Below, one piece after another: positions 36,739-47,400 of a stretch of 64,000 bases of DNA. Positions within the stretch are counted from its first letter, which is position 1. Each line of letters opens with the position of its first letter. Under the pieces are notes generated by a model, which was not told the DNA's origin, made no database searches, and saw only the letters and a list, made by a program, of their open reading frames with translations. Origin of the DNA: Cylicocyclus nassatus (taxonomy: Eukaryota; Nematoda; Chromadorea; Rhabditida; Strongylidae); assembly GCA_958299035.1 (NCBI GenBank), contig CATQJL010000326.1:5408232-5472231 (forward strand), in the 5' to 3' direction. A program made the translations under genes and the position numbers.

Positions 36739-37291
36739 TTATCCACAACTTCCTTCTGAGCACATTATGCCAAGCCTGTCACCAGCATGTGGCATGAGAT
36801 CGTCTCCGACTTTGAATCTAAATAAAGTAGTCAACCCACTAAAATTTTTTGGTAGCAGAAAAACACACCTTATAAAACCGTCCCCTGCTAACTTAGCAGT
36901 CATATTTCTAGCAGCTTTCCAATGGCCGTCCTTCCATTGATATGTGCGAATAATCCAAGGCTTTGCTCCACAATCTTCACCGTCCACCTGAAGTTTGGGT
37001 ACTCATTGTTCTCTGCTCATATTTACTCAATAGCATTAATACCTTGATCTTTTTGGTGGATTTTCCTCTGAAAATCATTGGCTGCGAACGAATACCTAGG
37101 GCTGGCACGGTCACTACAGCTTTGAACTGAAAAAAAAAGAAATTATACGGATGAAATTTAGCGAAGAAAATTTCAAAACTAACCTTCTTCTCAGTGTTTG
37201 AAGTCACTTTGACAACCATTTTGCAGTGGAAACTCAATGTAACAGCAATAATACAAAATAATAATGCAAGAAAGCGTATCAGTGCGGTCAT
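36739..37291 (-). CDS. Secreted nematode protein, 136 residues, complete
   Basis: Four exons (37184-37291, 37043-37126, 36869-36987, 36739-36838) join in phase with consensus sites. The first 20 residues (MTALIRFLALLFCIIAVTLS) form a signal peptide. The mature part is small, with cysteines in HCKMVV, GEDCGAKPW and CSEGSCG, a tryptophan-rich middle (PWIIRTYQWKDGHWKAA), GDGF near 110 and VGDDLMPHAGDRLG near the end. This pattern resembles small secreted proteins found in nematodes, but no domain or biochemical role is known to me. It is expected outside the cell. A TATA-like box stands about 37-46 bp upstream of the ATG, so the start at 37291 is well supported. Confidence 0.8.
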
Positions 37292-37327
37292 AGTGTCCCG
37301 CAAAGCGCATCCAAAGCGAACGCGATC

Positions 37328-37337
37328 CTTTATATAA
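37328..37337 (-). promoter_or_regulatory. TATA-like box of the secreted-protein gene
   Basis: The minus strand reads TTATATAAAG, followed after about 36 bases by the ATG at 37291. Position and sequence fit a core promoter with a very short leader. Confidence 0.55.
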
Positions 37338-37928
37338 CGAATGCCCTGATGAGGGAGATGACACAGTGATCTAGAAATTCGAAACAATAGGAGAAATCGC
37401 CGACATGAAATACTGAACTTATGGGCAAATGCATCATCTGTCGCAGGCGTGTTACGGGATGTTTTTTGACAATCACCGGCTCGGAGAATAAATCCGCGCG
37501 CCTAGGAGATATTTTTTGTCTTTTGCGATCGGAAGTTATGAAGGGATGGTAAGATCCACTGCAAAGAACTAACCCGTATGTAATCTTATTATGTCTTAGA
37601 ATTGCCAATTTATGTCCATTAGTTGAAACTCCATTTTTTCTTTTCTGTTGAAAATTTTCTCTCTCTCTTTCATGTTATTTTTCTTTTTTTATTCCCCACT
37701 TTCTCATTCTCATTTTTTTCTTTTCATATTTTCGGATTTTTCATGGACTTCAGAGAGTAACAGTGCTGATACGAAAGCAGTTCAAGCTCGTCAATGGAGC
37801 AAGCTGAAAATTTTCCAAAAATGAACCGATTTTTTGAAAATCGAAAACTGGGTCTTTCTGGCATGTAAATATCGAAAAGCTTCCATGTGCTCTCTTCTTT
37901 GAAACTCAACATTCAGTTGACTTTGTGA

Positions 37929-39370
37929 TTTTGATTTTGTGCCGGAGAGGTTTTTATGGTGGACCTTTATTGCCTAAAGTTTCGACCAAGTATCGTCGTC
38001 TTCGGAGGCCTGAAAGGGATTGCAGTTTTGTGTTCGTCAGTCTATACGACCAAACGCCTTCTCTAACTTGCGGCGTTTAGACCTCGTCTAGGTACAACGT
38101 ACTGGAAAACAATCTGAAGTGGAGTCACCAACCTTCAGTCCACCCTGGAGTTAGTAGTCCGCACGACTGTGACGGACATCACTGAGGGGTGCCCATTGAG
38201 TCAAAGCTGTATATACAGTCTGCGGTTATAGACGACATAATGATATGAAGGGCAATAGGTCACTGGTCATTGTCAAGCACTCATTTTTTATTATTTATCC
38301 CCTGATTTCCGGCGGATATCCATGCTGCCTCTAATGTCTTTCTTGCCGAAATTTCCGTCTCATACGCTAATATCGTGCATTTTACATCACGTCATCTTTA
38401 CGTGCCTCTTTATGTGTTTTCCCAATGGTGATGACAATGTACCCCTCCTTTTGCTGGCCAGTTCCTTCATTCTAATACTTAGTGTCCTTCCGGTCTCTCC
38501 TGCATAAGTTGTTCCACAACTTAAGCACTCTAGTTGGTAAACAATACCCTCCTCTGCACAACCACCTAACTTCCCGTATGGGCAAACGATGCAGTTTTCA
38601 GATATACAGTCTGTATCAAACAATCTATTTCTGATCAACCGCTTTTTAATAGTATTGCTAGGAATGTTGACCAGCATTACTTCGTTCTGTAACTGCGGCG
38701 TGCTATGCATCGTTTAATGGCCTCGCTAAATCTGTCGGATACAAAAGGCATGCAAAGGGGAATTCTGCTGTGGTTGCTTCCCATGGATTCGCTTACGTAT
38801 CTAGATGGTTTTTGCCGTGATTGCGTTATGTATCCATTGCTGCGAGCAATCTTGCGTGTTAGTTGTAGTGACTCTAATCGTTCGCTCTCGCCCGTACAGA
38901 TTTTTGCAGCGGTTTTGTACATGTTATGAATAACGGAACGCTTCAGAGCTGTTGAATGTGCTGACGTGGCGTGAACAAGGATGTTTTGGAGCTTTCCTTT
39001 CTGTACCAGATTCGAACTCATCAGTCAAATTTACCTGGGTGTTCAGAAAGGAAAGCCAGCCACTGTGCGGGGTTTCTCGTGTAAGCTTTATGTACTGGTG
39101 CTGCTGGTTCAATATTCTAAAACATTCGTCCATTGCGGACTGTGTTGATAACGCAGCAGTCGTCGATATAGCGACAGTACATTGATGGCAAGCGTGCTAA
39201 TACTGGCTCCTCAATTTTACTCATAAAGCAAATCGCCAGGACTGGCGCGAGTCTTTGACCCATTGCAAGTCTTCTGATCTGGGAGTAGTAATTCCCAGAC
39301 CACTTGAAAATATTACAACTCAAACAGGCTTTAATGAGGGTCAGTATGCACGTTTTGCTTAGCCCAAAGG
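37929..39370 (-). mobile_element. Penelope-like element, left arm (RT plus GIY-YIG)
   Basis: On the minus strand, reading leftward from the centre: RT text RRLAMGQRLAPVLAICFM with the catalytic YIDD box near 39155-39175, then a C-terminal endonuclease with cysteine motif CISENCIVCPYG and the GIY-YIG core GIVYQLECLSCGTTYAGET (about 38470-38560), then a noncoding 3' tail to 37929. RT followed by GIY-YIG is diagnostic of Penelope-like retroelements. The 5' part of the RT is absent. Frame breaks (for example near 39130 and 38420) show it is inactive. Confidence 0.85.
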
Positions 39371-39411
39371 TGACCGTGGTATTACACCATGGTCACCTTT
39401 GGGCTAAGCAA
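39356..39411. repeat. Centre of the Penelope inverted pair
   Basis: AGCCCAAAGGTGACC and its inverse GGTCACCTTTGGGCT face each other across about 15 bases (GTGGTATTACACC). Both arms start here and run outward. Confidence 0.85.
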
Positions 39412-40633
39412 AACGTGCTTACCGACCCTCATCAAAGCATGTTTGAGTTGTGATATTTTCAAGTGGTCTGGGAATTACTACTCCCAGATCAGAAGACTTG
39501 CAATGGGTCAAAGACTCGCGCCAGTCCTGGCGATTTGCTTTATGAGTAAAATTGAGGAGCCAGTATTAGCACGCTTGCCATCAATGTACTGTCGCTATAT
39601 CGACGACTGCTGCGTTATCACCTCAACACAGTCCGAAATGGACGAATGTTTTAGAATGTTGAACCAGCAGCACCAGTACATAAAGCTTACACGAGAAACC
39701 CCGCACAGTGGCTGGCTTTCCTTTCTGAACACCCAAGTAAATTTGACTGACGATAGGTTCGAATCAAGTGATACAGAAAGGAAAGCTCCATAAACATCCT
39801 TGTTCACGCCACGTCAGCATATTCAACAGCTCTGAAGCGTTCCGTTATTCATAACATGTACAAAACCGCTGCAGAAGTCTGTACGGGCGAGAGCGATTAG
39901 AGTCACTACAACTAGCACGCAAGATTGCTCGCAGCAATGGATACATAAAGCAATCACGGCAAAAACCATCTAGATATGTAAGCGAATCCATGGGAAGCAA
40001 CCACAACAAAATTCCCCTTTGCATGCCTTTTGTATCCGACAGATCTAGCGAGGCCATTAAACGCCCATAACCCCAAAATTTCAAAAAAGGGGGCGTGGCT
40101 GAAGCCACGCCCCCGAAAAAATTTTTTTATAAGGCTAAATTAAATTTTTAAAAAATTTAAAAAATTATTTTAATTACTTACAAGTACAATTAAGCCTTTT
40201 GCACATTTTTATGACTCATGTAAGTGACTTTCAAAAATTTCGCGATTTCGGCGCGCGCCCGCCCCCCCGCCCCCCCCCCCCTCGGTATGCCACTGAGAGG
40301 AGGGTATTGTTTACCAACTAGAGTGCTTAATTTGTGGAACAACTTATACAGGAGAGATCGGAAGGAACTAAGTATTAGAATGAAGGAACATCTGGCCAGC
40401 AAAAGGAGGGGTACATTGTCATCACCATTGGGAAAACATAGAGTCGAGGCACATAAAGATGACGATTTTGATGTAAAATGCACGATATTAGCGTATGAGA
40501 CGGAAATTTCGGCAAGAAAGACATTAGAGGCAGCATGGATATCCGCCGGAAATCCAGGGATGAATAATAAAAAATGAGTGCTTGACAATGACCAGTGACC
40601 TATTGCCCTTCATATCATTATGTCATCTATAAC
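39386..40633 (+). mobile_element. Penelope-like element, right arm, proximal part
   Basis: It is the inverted copy of the left arm. The RT frame 39389-39793 is longer here and keeps RRLAMGQRLAPVLAICFM, YIDD (CRYIDDCCVI) and HQYIKLTRETPHSGWLSFLN. At about 40065 a foreign repeat replaces the cysteine-motif part. The endonuclease C-terminal frame resumes from 40360 (LASKRRGTLSSPLGKH, ISARKTLEAAWISAGNPGMN). The arm continues after the gypsy insertion, at 43321-43625. Confidence 0.85.
40065..40300. repeat. Poly-C / hairpin repeat inserted in the Penelope right arm
   Basis: It begins with a hairpin of GGGGGCGTGGCT and AGCCACGCCCCC (40089-40115), passes an AT-rich part, and ends in TCATGTAAGTGACTTTCA...C-run (40216-40282), the inverse relative of about 3978-4045. 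The left arm lacks it. Confidence 0.65.
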
Positions 40634-40777
40634 TGTTGTGTATAACTTGAGAACGGCTTGAGCGATTCCTCTACTATCCGAGAGGACAAACTGAGAAGTA
40701 GCGTACAGTCACAGCTATATATACCAAATGTGTTTACATCAACAAAGTCATTATTACTAACATATCATTCCTCAACA
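40634..40777 (-). repeat. 3' LTR of gypsy-type element (144 bp)
   Basis: It starts TGTTGTG and ends CCTCAACA on the + strand and matches 43181-43320, except for a 4-bp TATA insertion and scattered changes. The flanking ATAAC at 40629-40633 is the target duplication. Confidence 0.9.
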
Positions 40778-40983
40778 CCTTATTCCTAAGACAAAACCAT
40801 TTTGTCTTTCTTCATTAGATGTCTAAATGATGATGTCTCGCAGTCTGGGCCCGTAGTAATCCACCCTACCTGCCGGCATCTCATACCCTCAGCTCGCCCT
40901 GATGTGGACTTGAAGTCCCTAAAATCTCAAACTCCCTCCGGAGACCCCCAACCCAGGCTGATCATCTATTTTTTTTGTGCGGT

Positions 40984-41410
40984 CTAGTTTCTGCGCATTT
41001 GGTTGGCGTATTTTCTCCAGCGAAGGTTATCTTCAGTCTCGATGTCGTACAATACTTTTCCCAAGCGACTCTTCACCACAGCTGGGATCCAACGATCATG
41101 TTTCGAGCGGTATTGTGTTTCTGACCCATACGTGATCATTTGTTTCATACGACCTGGACCTTGCTCCATGATGACGGTTGAACTATTCCTCCATCTTGGT
41201 ATCATGTTTTCCTACTTTCCTTGCAGATTTATCCAAATTCCATGAACTCCGCTCTGTCTTCAGAGGCATTTTTGCGGCTCCTTGACACTTGCGACAACGG
41301 CGGACGGTTTTTTCGATATCTTGATCGACGCTTTTCCAGTACACGTATCCTCTTGCAAGCATCCTCATCCGTGTAATTCCGGGATGTCCTTCGTGTAACT
41401 GCCTTAAGAA
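40984..41410 (-). pseudogene. Integrase remnant of gypsy-type element
   Basis: Minus-strand frames carry the zinc-binding start LHEGHPGITRMRMLARG, then VRRCRKCQG (the H-H-C-C finger). After a gap with no catalytic core, the C-terminal part RWIPAVVKSRLGKVLYDIE and RWRKYANQMRRN follow. The D,D-35-E core is missing, so the integrase is deleted internally and frame-broken. Confidence 0.75.
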
Positions 41411-42914
41411 AGTCTGTCGAGGAGCAGTCGGAATAACTATCCTGTGGCCAAAGTATAAACATCCGTCTTGAAGTGACAGACTTCCGCTTAGTGCCTTCCA
41501 TTTGGCAATTTCGCCTTTCGGTTTGGGTGGCCATGAGCCCTTTGTGTAGCTCTATGACCTGCGATATGAGTTCCTTCTGGGACCCTTCTACAATCGCACT
41601 TCTTGTCACGGGCAGCGCTTTTACAACAGTGCTTTGGACGGCACGCATGTCCTTTTCTATTTTCGCTACCACACGACAGTGATACTTATTCTTCAGTTTT
41701 TTATAAGCAGGCTGAATGCACCACTCCAATCTTAGTAGATTTGTTCCTTTAGTGACATAACATGTCCCCTCTCCAAGAATCGACTTTCCTGTCACACAGT
41801 CTTTGACGGAGAATTGAGTAGAGAATTTGCCGTCAATCTTCATCGGATTTCCATCGGCAGTTTTCACTGGCAGGATGTATGGTTCAGGGTTGGCGATCCT
41901 ATTTTCTCCCAAGCTCGGCGTGATATCAATGTTATATCAGCGCCAGTGTCAAGTTGGATCCGTATGGGACATCCTTGAATAATGATGTCAAGTAGGTACT
42001 CGCGTTTTCGGCGCTAAACGCGGCGACCTTCTTGCACCGTCTCTTCTGATAACCATGAGTTTGAGTTACTGCTTCCTTTCGCTTCTTACGTTTAGTAGAG
42101 AGGAGGCGAGGGCATTCGCTTCTTTTGTGCGGTCCTGCACAGTTGAAGCACTTTATCTTCTTCTTCCACACAGCATGAATATCTCGAGCCCCTTCCATGT
42201 CTGTGTTTTTCATCTTCAATGCGGTGTAGTTTTCACACTCATTGACAAGATCTTCTATTGTCAGTGGTGTGTCCTCCGTGTGGTCCAGCCTGCGAATCAC
42301 TCTCAGACGGACTTCCTTAAGCGAGGGGTCCTGAAGACCTGCTACGAACTGTAGCGTCTTCATTGCTGTATAATCCACTTCTTTGAATCTGGCGTCTTCG
42401 TCCAATCTCTTGATTGTGTTCGCGTACTCTAAAGGGTACGTAGGTTGACGTCAGTGCTGGACAAGTAATCCGGAGACACTCATATCGTCGGCGTACAAGT
42501 GTCTTCCTAGATGCGAATAGCTTTTGCTTTCTCTTCGAGATCAATCTCGCATGGTCTCAACGGAAGGACGTCATCGGCATATTTCCGATACGAATCCTCA
42601 TCGAGTTTCATGAGGATCAAATCCCGCTTTCTACTATCTGGTAAAACAGCATCTTTTATAATTGGACCATACCTGTCCTGTCGTATGCGAATGTGTTCAG
42701 TGTCTTCGTCGAAGATAAACTTCTGAACTTCTTTGCTGAGTTGATCGTATTGATCCTTCCCAGCATCTTGGACGGCAGCATTCTGGCCTCTCGCAAGGCT
42801 GGTGAACAGTGCCATCATCTCTTCGTGTTGGAGACGCAACTGTCCTGCCATCATTCCCATGATCTTCTCTAGCTGCGAGTCTTGGCCATGCTTTTCTTCT
42901 GTCACTCTCGGCAT
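41411..42914 (-). pseudogene. Gag-protease remnant of gypsy-type element
   Basis: The Gag frame opens at ATG 42914 (MPRVTEEKHGQDSQLEKIMG) and shifts frame near 42510 to the part 42405-41932, which ends in a zinc knuckle CFNCAGPHKRSEC. The aspartic protease follows in another frame with LDTGADITLIS near 41935-41952. From about 41700 the frame runs to TTAATCGACC-free text and then straight to the integrase finger: reverse transcriptase and RNase H are wholly absent. The element is an internally deleted Ty3/gypsy-type copy. Confidence 0.75.
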
Positions 42915-43180
42915 AGTTGGTTCCCTGATAAGAGTTTCTCACTCTTTGTGGATCGGTTATAGCTTCTACTGGAAGTAATAAATTATCTGAAGAAGCTCTG
43001 GTGGCGTATTTGCGGCTCTTCCTTGTCCTTGATCCTGACAGTCCTTGACGGTGATCCTTTCTGTGGCGTAGAGTTCCTCCTTGTCCTTGACTTGTGGAAG
43101 GATTCTTGTCGCCTTACTGTGGAGAGCTTCCTCTTCTTTGATCGATGAGCCGGTCTTCTTTGCTTGATCCTGATCGCCAC

Positions 43181-43320
43181 TGTTGTGGCTTGAGAACGGC
43201 TTGAGTGATTCCTTTACTATCCGAGAGGACAAACTGAGAAGTACCATACAGTCACAGATATATATACCAAATGTGTTTACATCAACAAAGTCATTATCAC
43301 TAACATATCATTCCTCAACA
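43181..43320 (-). repeat. 5' LTR of gypsy-type element (140 bp)
   Basis: On the minus strand it starts TGTTGAGG and ends CCACAACA, followed by G and TGGCGATCAGGATC, a plausible primer site. ATAAC at 43321-43325 duplicates 40629-40633. Confidence 0.9.
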
Positions 43321-43625
43321 ATAACCGCAGACTGTATGTACAGTTTTGGCTCACTGAGCACCCCTCAGTGATGTCCGTCACAGTCGTGCGGACTACTAAC
43401 TCTAGGGTGGACTGAAGGTTGGTGACTCCACTTCACATTGTTTTCCAGTACGTTGTACCTAGACGAGGTCTAAACGCTGCAAGTTAGAGAAGGCGTTTGC
43501 TCGTATAGACTGACGAATACAAAATTACAATCCCTTTCAGGCCTCCGAAGACGACGATACTGGTCAAAACGTTAGGCAATAAAGGTCCACCATAAAACCC
43601 TCTCCGGCACAAAATCAAAATTACA
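43321..43625 (+). mobile_element. Penelope-like element, right arm, distal part
   Basis: It is the inverse counterpart of 37929-38237 (CACTGAG.ACCCCTCAGTGA, CGTTGTACCTAGACGAGGTC, CACCATAAAACCCTCTCC). It follows directly on the ATAAC target duplication, so it was contiguous with 40633 before the LTR element inserted. Confidence 0.85.
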
Positions 43626-44412
43626 ATATCGAAAAGCTTTTATTTTCCTTGCCTTTCGAAACTGGAAAGACCTCTTGAGAAAGCTATAAAGATTATTTAT
43701 TGGAAGAAAAACTCATGATACGACCTAATATGATCACTTATGCTTATATGGACAACTTTTGACAACACGTCCAAAGCTTCTCAAATCTTCATATTATTTG
43801 AGAAGTCGTTTCAAGCATGTCTTGCTTGACTATTTTGGCAAGTAAATACAAACACTAAAAAAACCTTAGCTTGCTGTGTGCTTTCTCCCACATATCCTCA
43901 TTGATGGCAAACCAACAGGACCCTAATTTTCAAGAAATTTCAAAAAAAATGCATAAGACGTGCAAAATGTTTTTTCGGGCGTAGTTGCCTACTGTTCTCA
44001 AAAGTTTCGGGTCATAAGAGAACGAAGATTTTAAAAAGCACCTCGAATTCATTTCGAAGGGCGTGACCGTCGGTGTCGCCCCCCTTCCATCCCTCCATCC
44101 CGCAAATTTTTTTTCGGACAGCCACTGATCCTCAAAACAATAAAACTTTGTAATAAGGGTTGAAGTGTTCAGTTAAATCTTGAGAAAAAGTGGTTCCTTT
44201 TTGGTCAACTGCTTATGCTGTCTGTCGAGTAACTTTGTTTTTGTTTTTTCAGCTAAAACCTTGTTTTCAATCACATACTTTACTCAGCATATAAACAAAA
44301 CAAACAACAGAAAAGATTTGTTACAACATGTAACAAATAGTTTCCATATGCCACTACTCAATAATGCGTAATATTGAGCACATAGTAACACATCAGCAAG
44401 GTTAACAATATC
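43626..44412. other. Intergenic DNA
   Basis: No gene recognised between the Penelope right arm and the 3' end of the MFSD8-like gene. Confidence 0.4.
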
Positions 44413-47400
44413 TTAGAATTTATATACGGTCCCATATTTGCTTTTGAACACATCACCCGCATTTAATGTGTCTGGAAGCTTGAGAGGTGTGATTCGTTTA
44501 TAAAAGATCAGCCAGAGTAAGGCACCGATCCCGCTCAGGATTATTTCGATTCCCCAGGCTGGTCTTGGACCGTGTGAAGTGAAGAGGTTTCTGAAATAGA
44601 GATTTGCTATCAAGGAAAATTCTTTCGTTGTTGTGCACATTATCAAAACCCGGATAATTTTGTGCAAGAATAAATGAAGAGACTTTCAAAGCTCTTGAAG
44701 TCTTTTTTGATTCTTTCAATACCTCCAAATGATCTGAAATTCCTCTAATATAAAAATTCTTCATTTTACGGGCAATGAAATTATAATAATTACTCTTGTG
44801 GTATAAGAGGAACAGCAGATAGTTTATTGCCAAACAACTCATGGAGAATAGACGCAGGAACTGTGATGTCACTTTCTCACTGTTTTTGTCTCGTTCATCA
44901 GGCTGCGTCTAGAGTTATTCTCGACAGCGCAGGCCCTGGCACCGCGCTGGAACGGCCTTGGCACTGCGCCGGCACAACGCTGGACGCTTGTTGCAAACAG
45001 GTTGGTCGCACTTTCAATCTCCCAACAGATCCCGATAAAACGCCTCCTCCCCTCCCCCGCTACGTGCATCAAGTGACTCTTTGTGAAAATGGGAAAATGC
45101 GCAGAAAGGAAACTTACGCCACAAAAATGGGACCAAGCATTCGCGCAATGCTACCGCTCAGCAAGAGAACTCCTTGCATGGTGCCCTAAAAGTGACTGAA
45201 TTGAATACGACTTAAGAAATTTACGTCTGCCTACCTGACTCCTTGGTCCAAGTATCGTAGAGAATATCGTGTTCATACTGACATTGATCAGTGAGAAGGC
45301 CGGTCCTACGATGAAAACGTAAGCGACTACGAAAAGTATAGGATTGATAGGTGGAGTATACGCACACCTAAGCAGAAATTGTTTTTATCGTCGTCGTTTT
45401 GTTTCCTGGGCAAGATTAGCACAGAGTTACTCTTAATATGACCTATATGAAATAATACAACGTTTTCCAACTTGCACAAGGATATTTAGGTAAAAATTCT
45501 ATTTACCAGTCAAATGAGGTCTTACACCCAACAGGATCTGGATCGCGAATCATTGTTCCATTGATTTCGATATCTGAAAATGACTGAGTAATTTTCATCA
45601 CACCGCTCGGTCTCTCCATTTTCGATTGCATATTTTGAATCCAAAATGATAAGACTAGGTGGCTCAGAAAAAAGTGGCATCAGCTGAACGGGCACTTTCA
45701 TGCCGCCTCGAATTTAAGATTTTTCGCTATCGTTGAGTCACAAGATGCCGCCTAAGTGAGCGGAGACACTTGACTCTCCGCCCTCTAGGCGCATCAGCCA
45801 ATCGGTTTTTGAAGAGCTGACCGGCAACCACGCCCATTTCGCACTTTCTTGCGGCTAAAAAAGATTTTGGAAGTTTTGCAGGCTATAGTGCAATATCGGT
45901 AAAAAAATATAATCAATAATTTCAATAATTATTCAAAGCAGATGAGAATAGGAAAGTAGTGTCCTTCGCAACGCAGTAGAACTAACATTCTTGCTGATAA
46001 GGTGTTGATCCAGGAAGTCCCCACCATGGGAATGTTAACATATGAAACACCACCAAGGCAAACAACCCAACGGAGACTCCGATACGATGATCTAGCCTAA
46101 AAAGGCCAAAGTTATATTTGTCACAGAAAGATCGAATATCAGCTTACACTTTTCCAAAGTCGTAAAAAACACTGATAGCATACATAATAAATCCTACGAA
46201 GCCGAATCCACCGTGCATGAGCGACATATACTGAACTGTTTCTTGTTTGTTCCAACTGAACATTGTCATTGCCAGTGGTGCTCCAAGTCTAAAGCAACTA
46301 ATTTTGTTGAGATATCACGAAAGTATTGAACTAATAGAATTATTATGCGTCAAAAATCATCTTCAACTTCATATTACTACGGTAATTGTTGCTTATGCTG
46401 TAAACTGTTATTATCAAACCTTCTTTTTCAACATCTTGTCTTAGCCAACAATTTTTTCAATCAAAAATTGGCGCTTACGTTTCAAGGTTAGTGATGACGA
46501 ACATTTGTGCAAATCGCGTAAATATGCAAATCATGACAGCGATAGTATCATATCGTGGTAGAGCGTAGAATCTCTGGTGCTCTTCTGCAATTGACACATC
46601 AATTTTCTGACACACACTAGACTACTTAAAAATGCTAATCAGCACATACCATTCTCTGTAAAGACTGCCTTTTGTAATCCTATATTTGATTCGCGAAATA
46701 AAAACACCACCAGGCATGCACAGATCAGATTTGCAAGGATACCCATAAAAGCTGGTGCTGTAAAATCTTGTTTGTTTCAATTTCGCAGTCGGAATCAAAT
46801 GGAAATGAAAATTGCTTACACTCGCCTCAGCTATAGGATTGTTTACTTATCGCTTTATCGCGACTTTTATCGCTCAATCTCTCCGAACGCTCACTAATCT
46901 CTACACGGAGGTAGAGAAAATTTCAGAAAATGTGAGAAAGAAGGTATAGATTCAGACTTCCTCGCGAGAAATAGTATTTGCTTACCGGTATACATGTCCA
47001 GAAAAAGACTGCCAGCAATTTTGTGTCCGGGGTAGCCAAGAGGTGAAAAAATGATCTGTATTCCTGAATATTATCATAAACTGCAAAGTCATTCATAGTA
47101 CACTTTGTTTTCGGCCCGTACGCCCAAACTCTTAGGGAAGCATGCATCAACATCCCCGCCGGAGTGGGGATCGCAGCTTTAAATAAAACTTCATATCCTG
47201 AAGCACTAGATATCTGGATTTTACGTTGTCTACCTATCCGCAGGTATTCCTACTATACTTCACTGTAAACATAGTAAATAGGAGCGAGAAGCTGTAAACC
47301 TGCATTATCTCGCTTTTTGTATGATCCCCTAATGATCCCCGGTGCCCGAGCGTCTTTTCTGCAAAGTCATTTTTCCTTCTTCAAAGTCAATGAAAATGTG

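Noticed and set aside
38705..39185. Plus-strand frames over the Penelope left arm
   Set aside because: Antisense to the RT/endonuclease reading frames.
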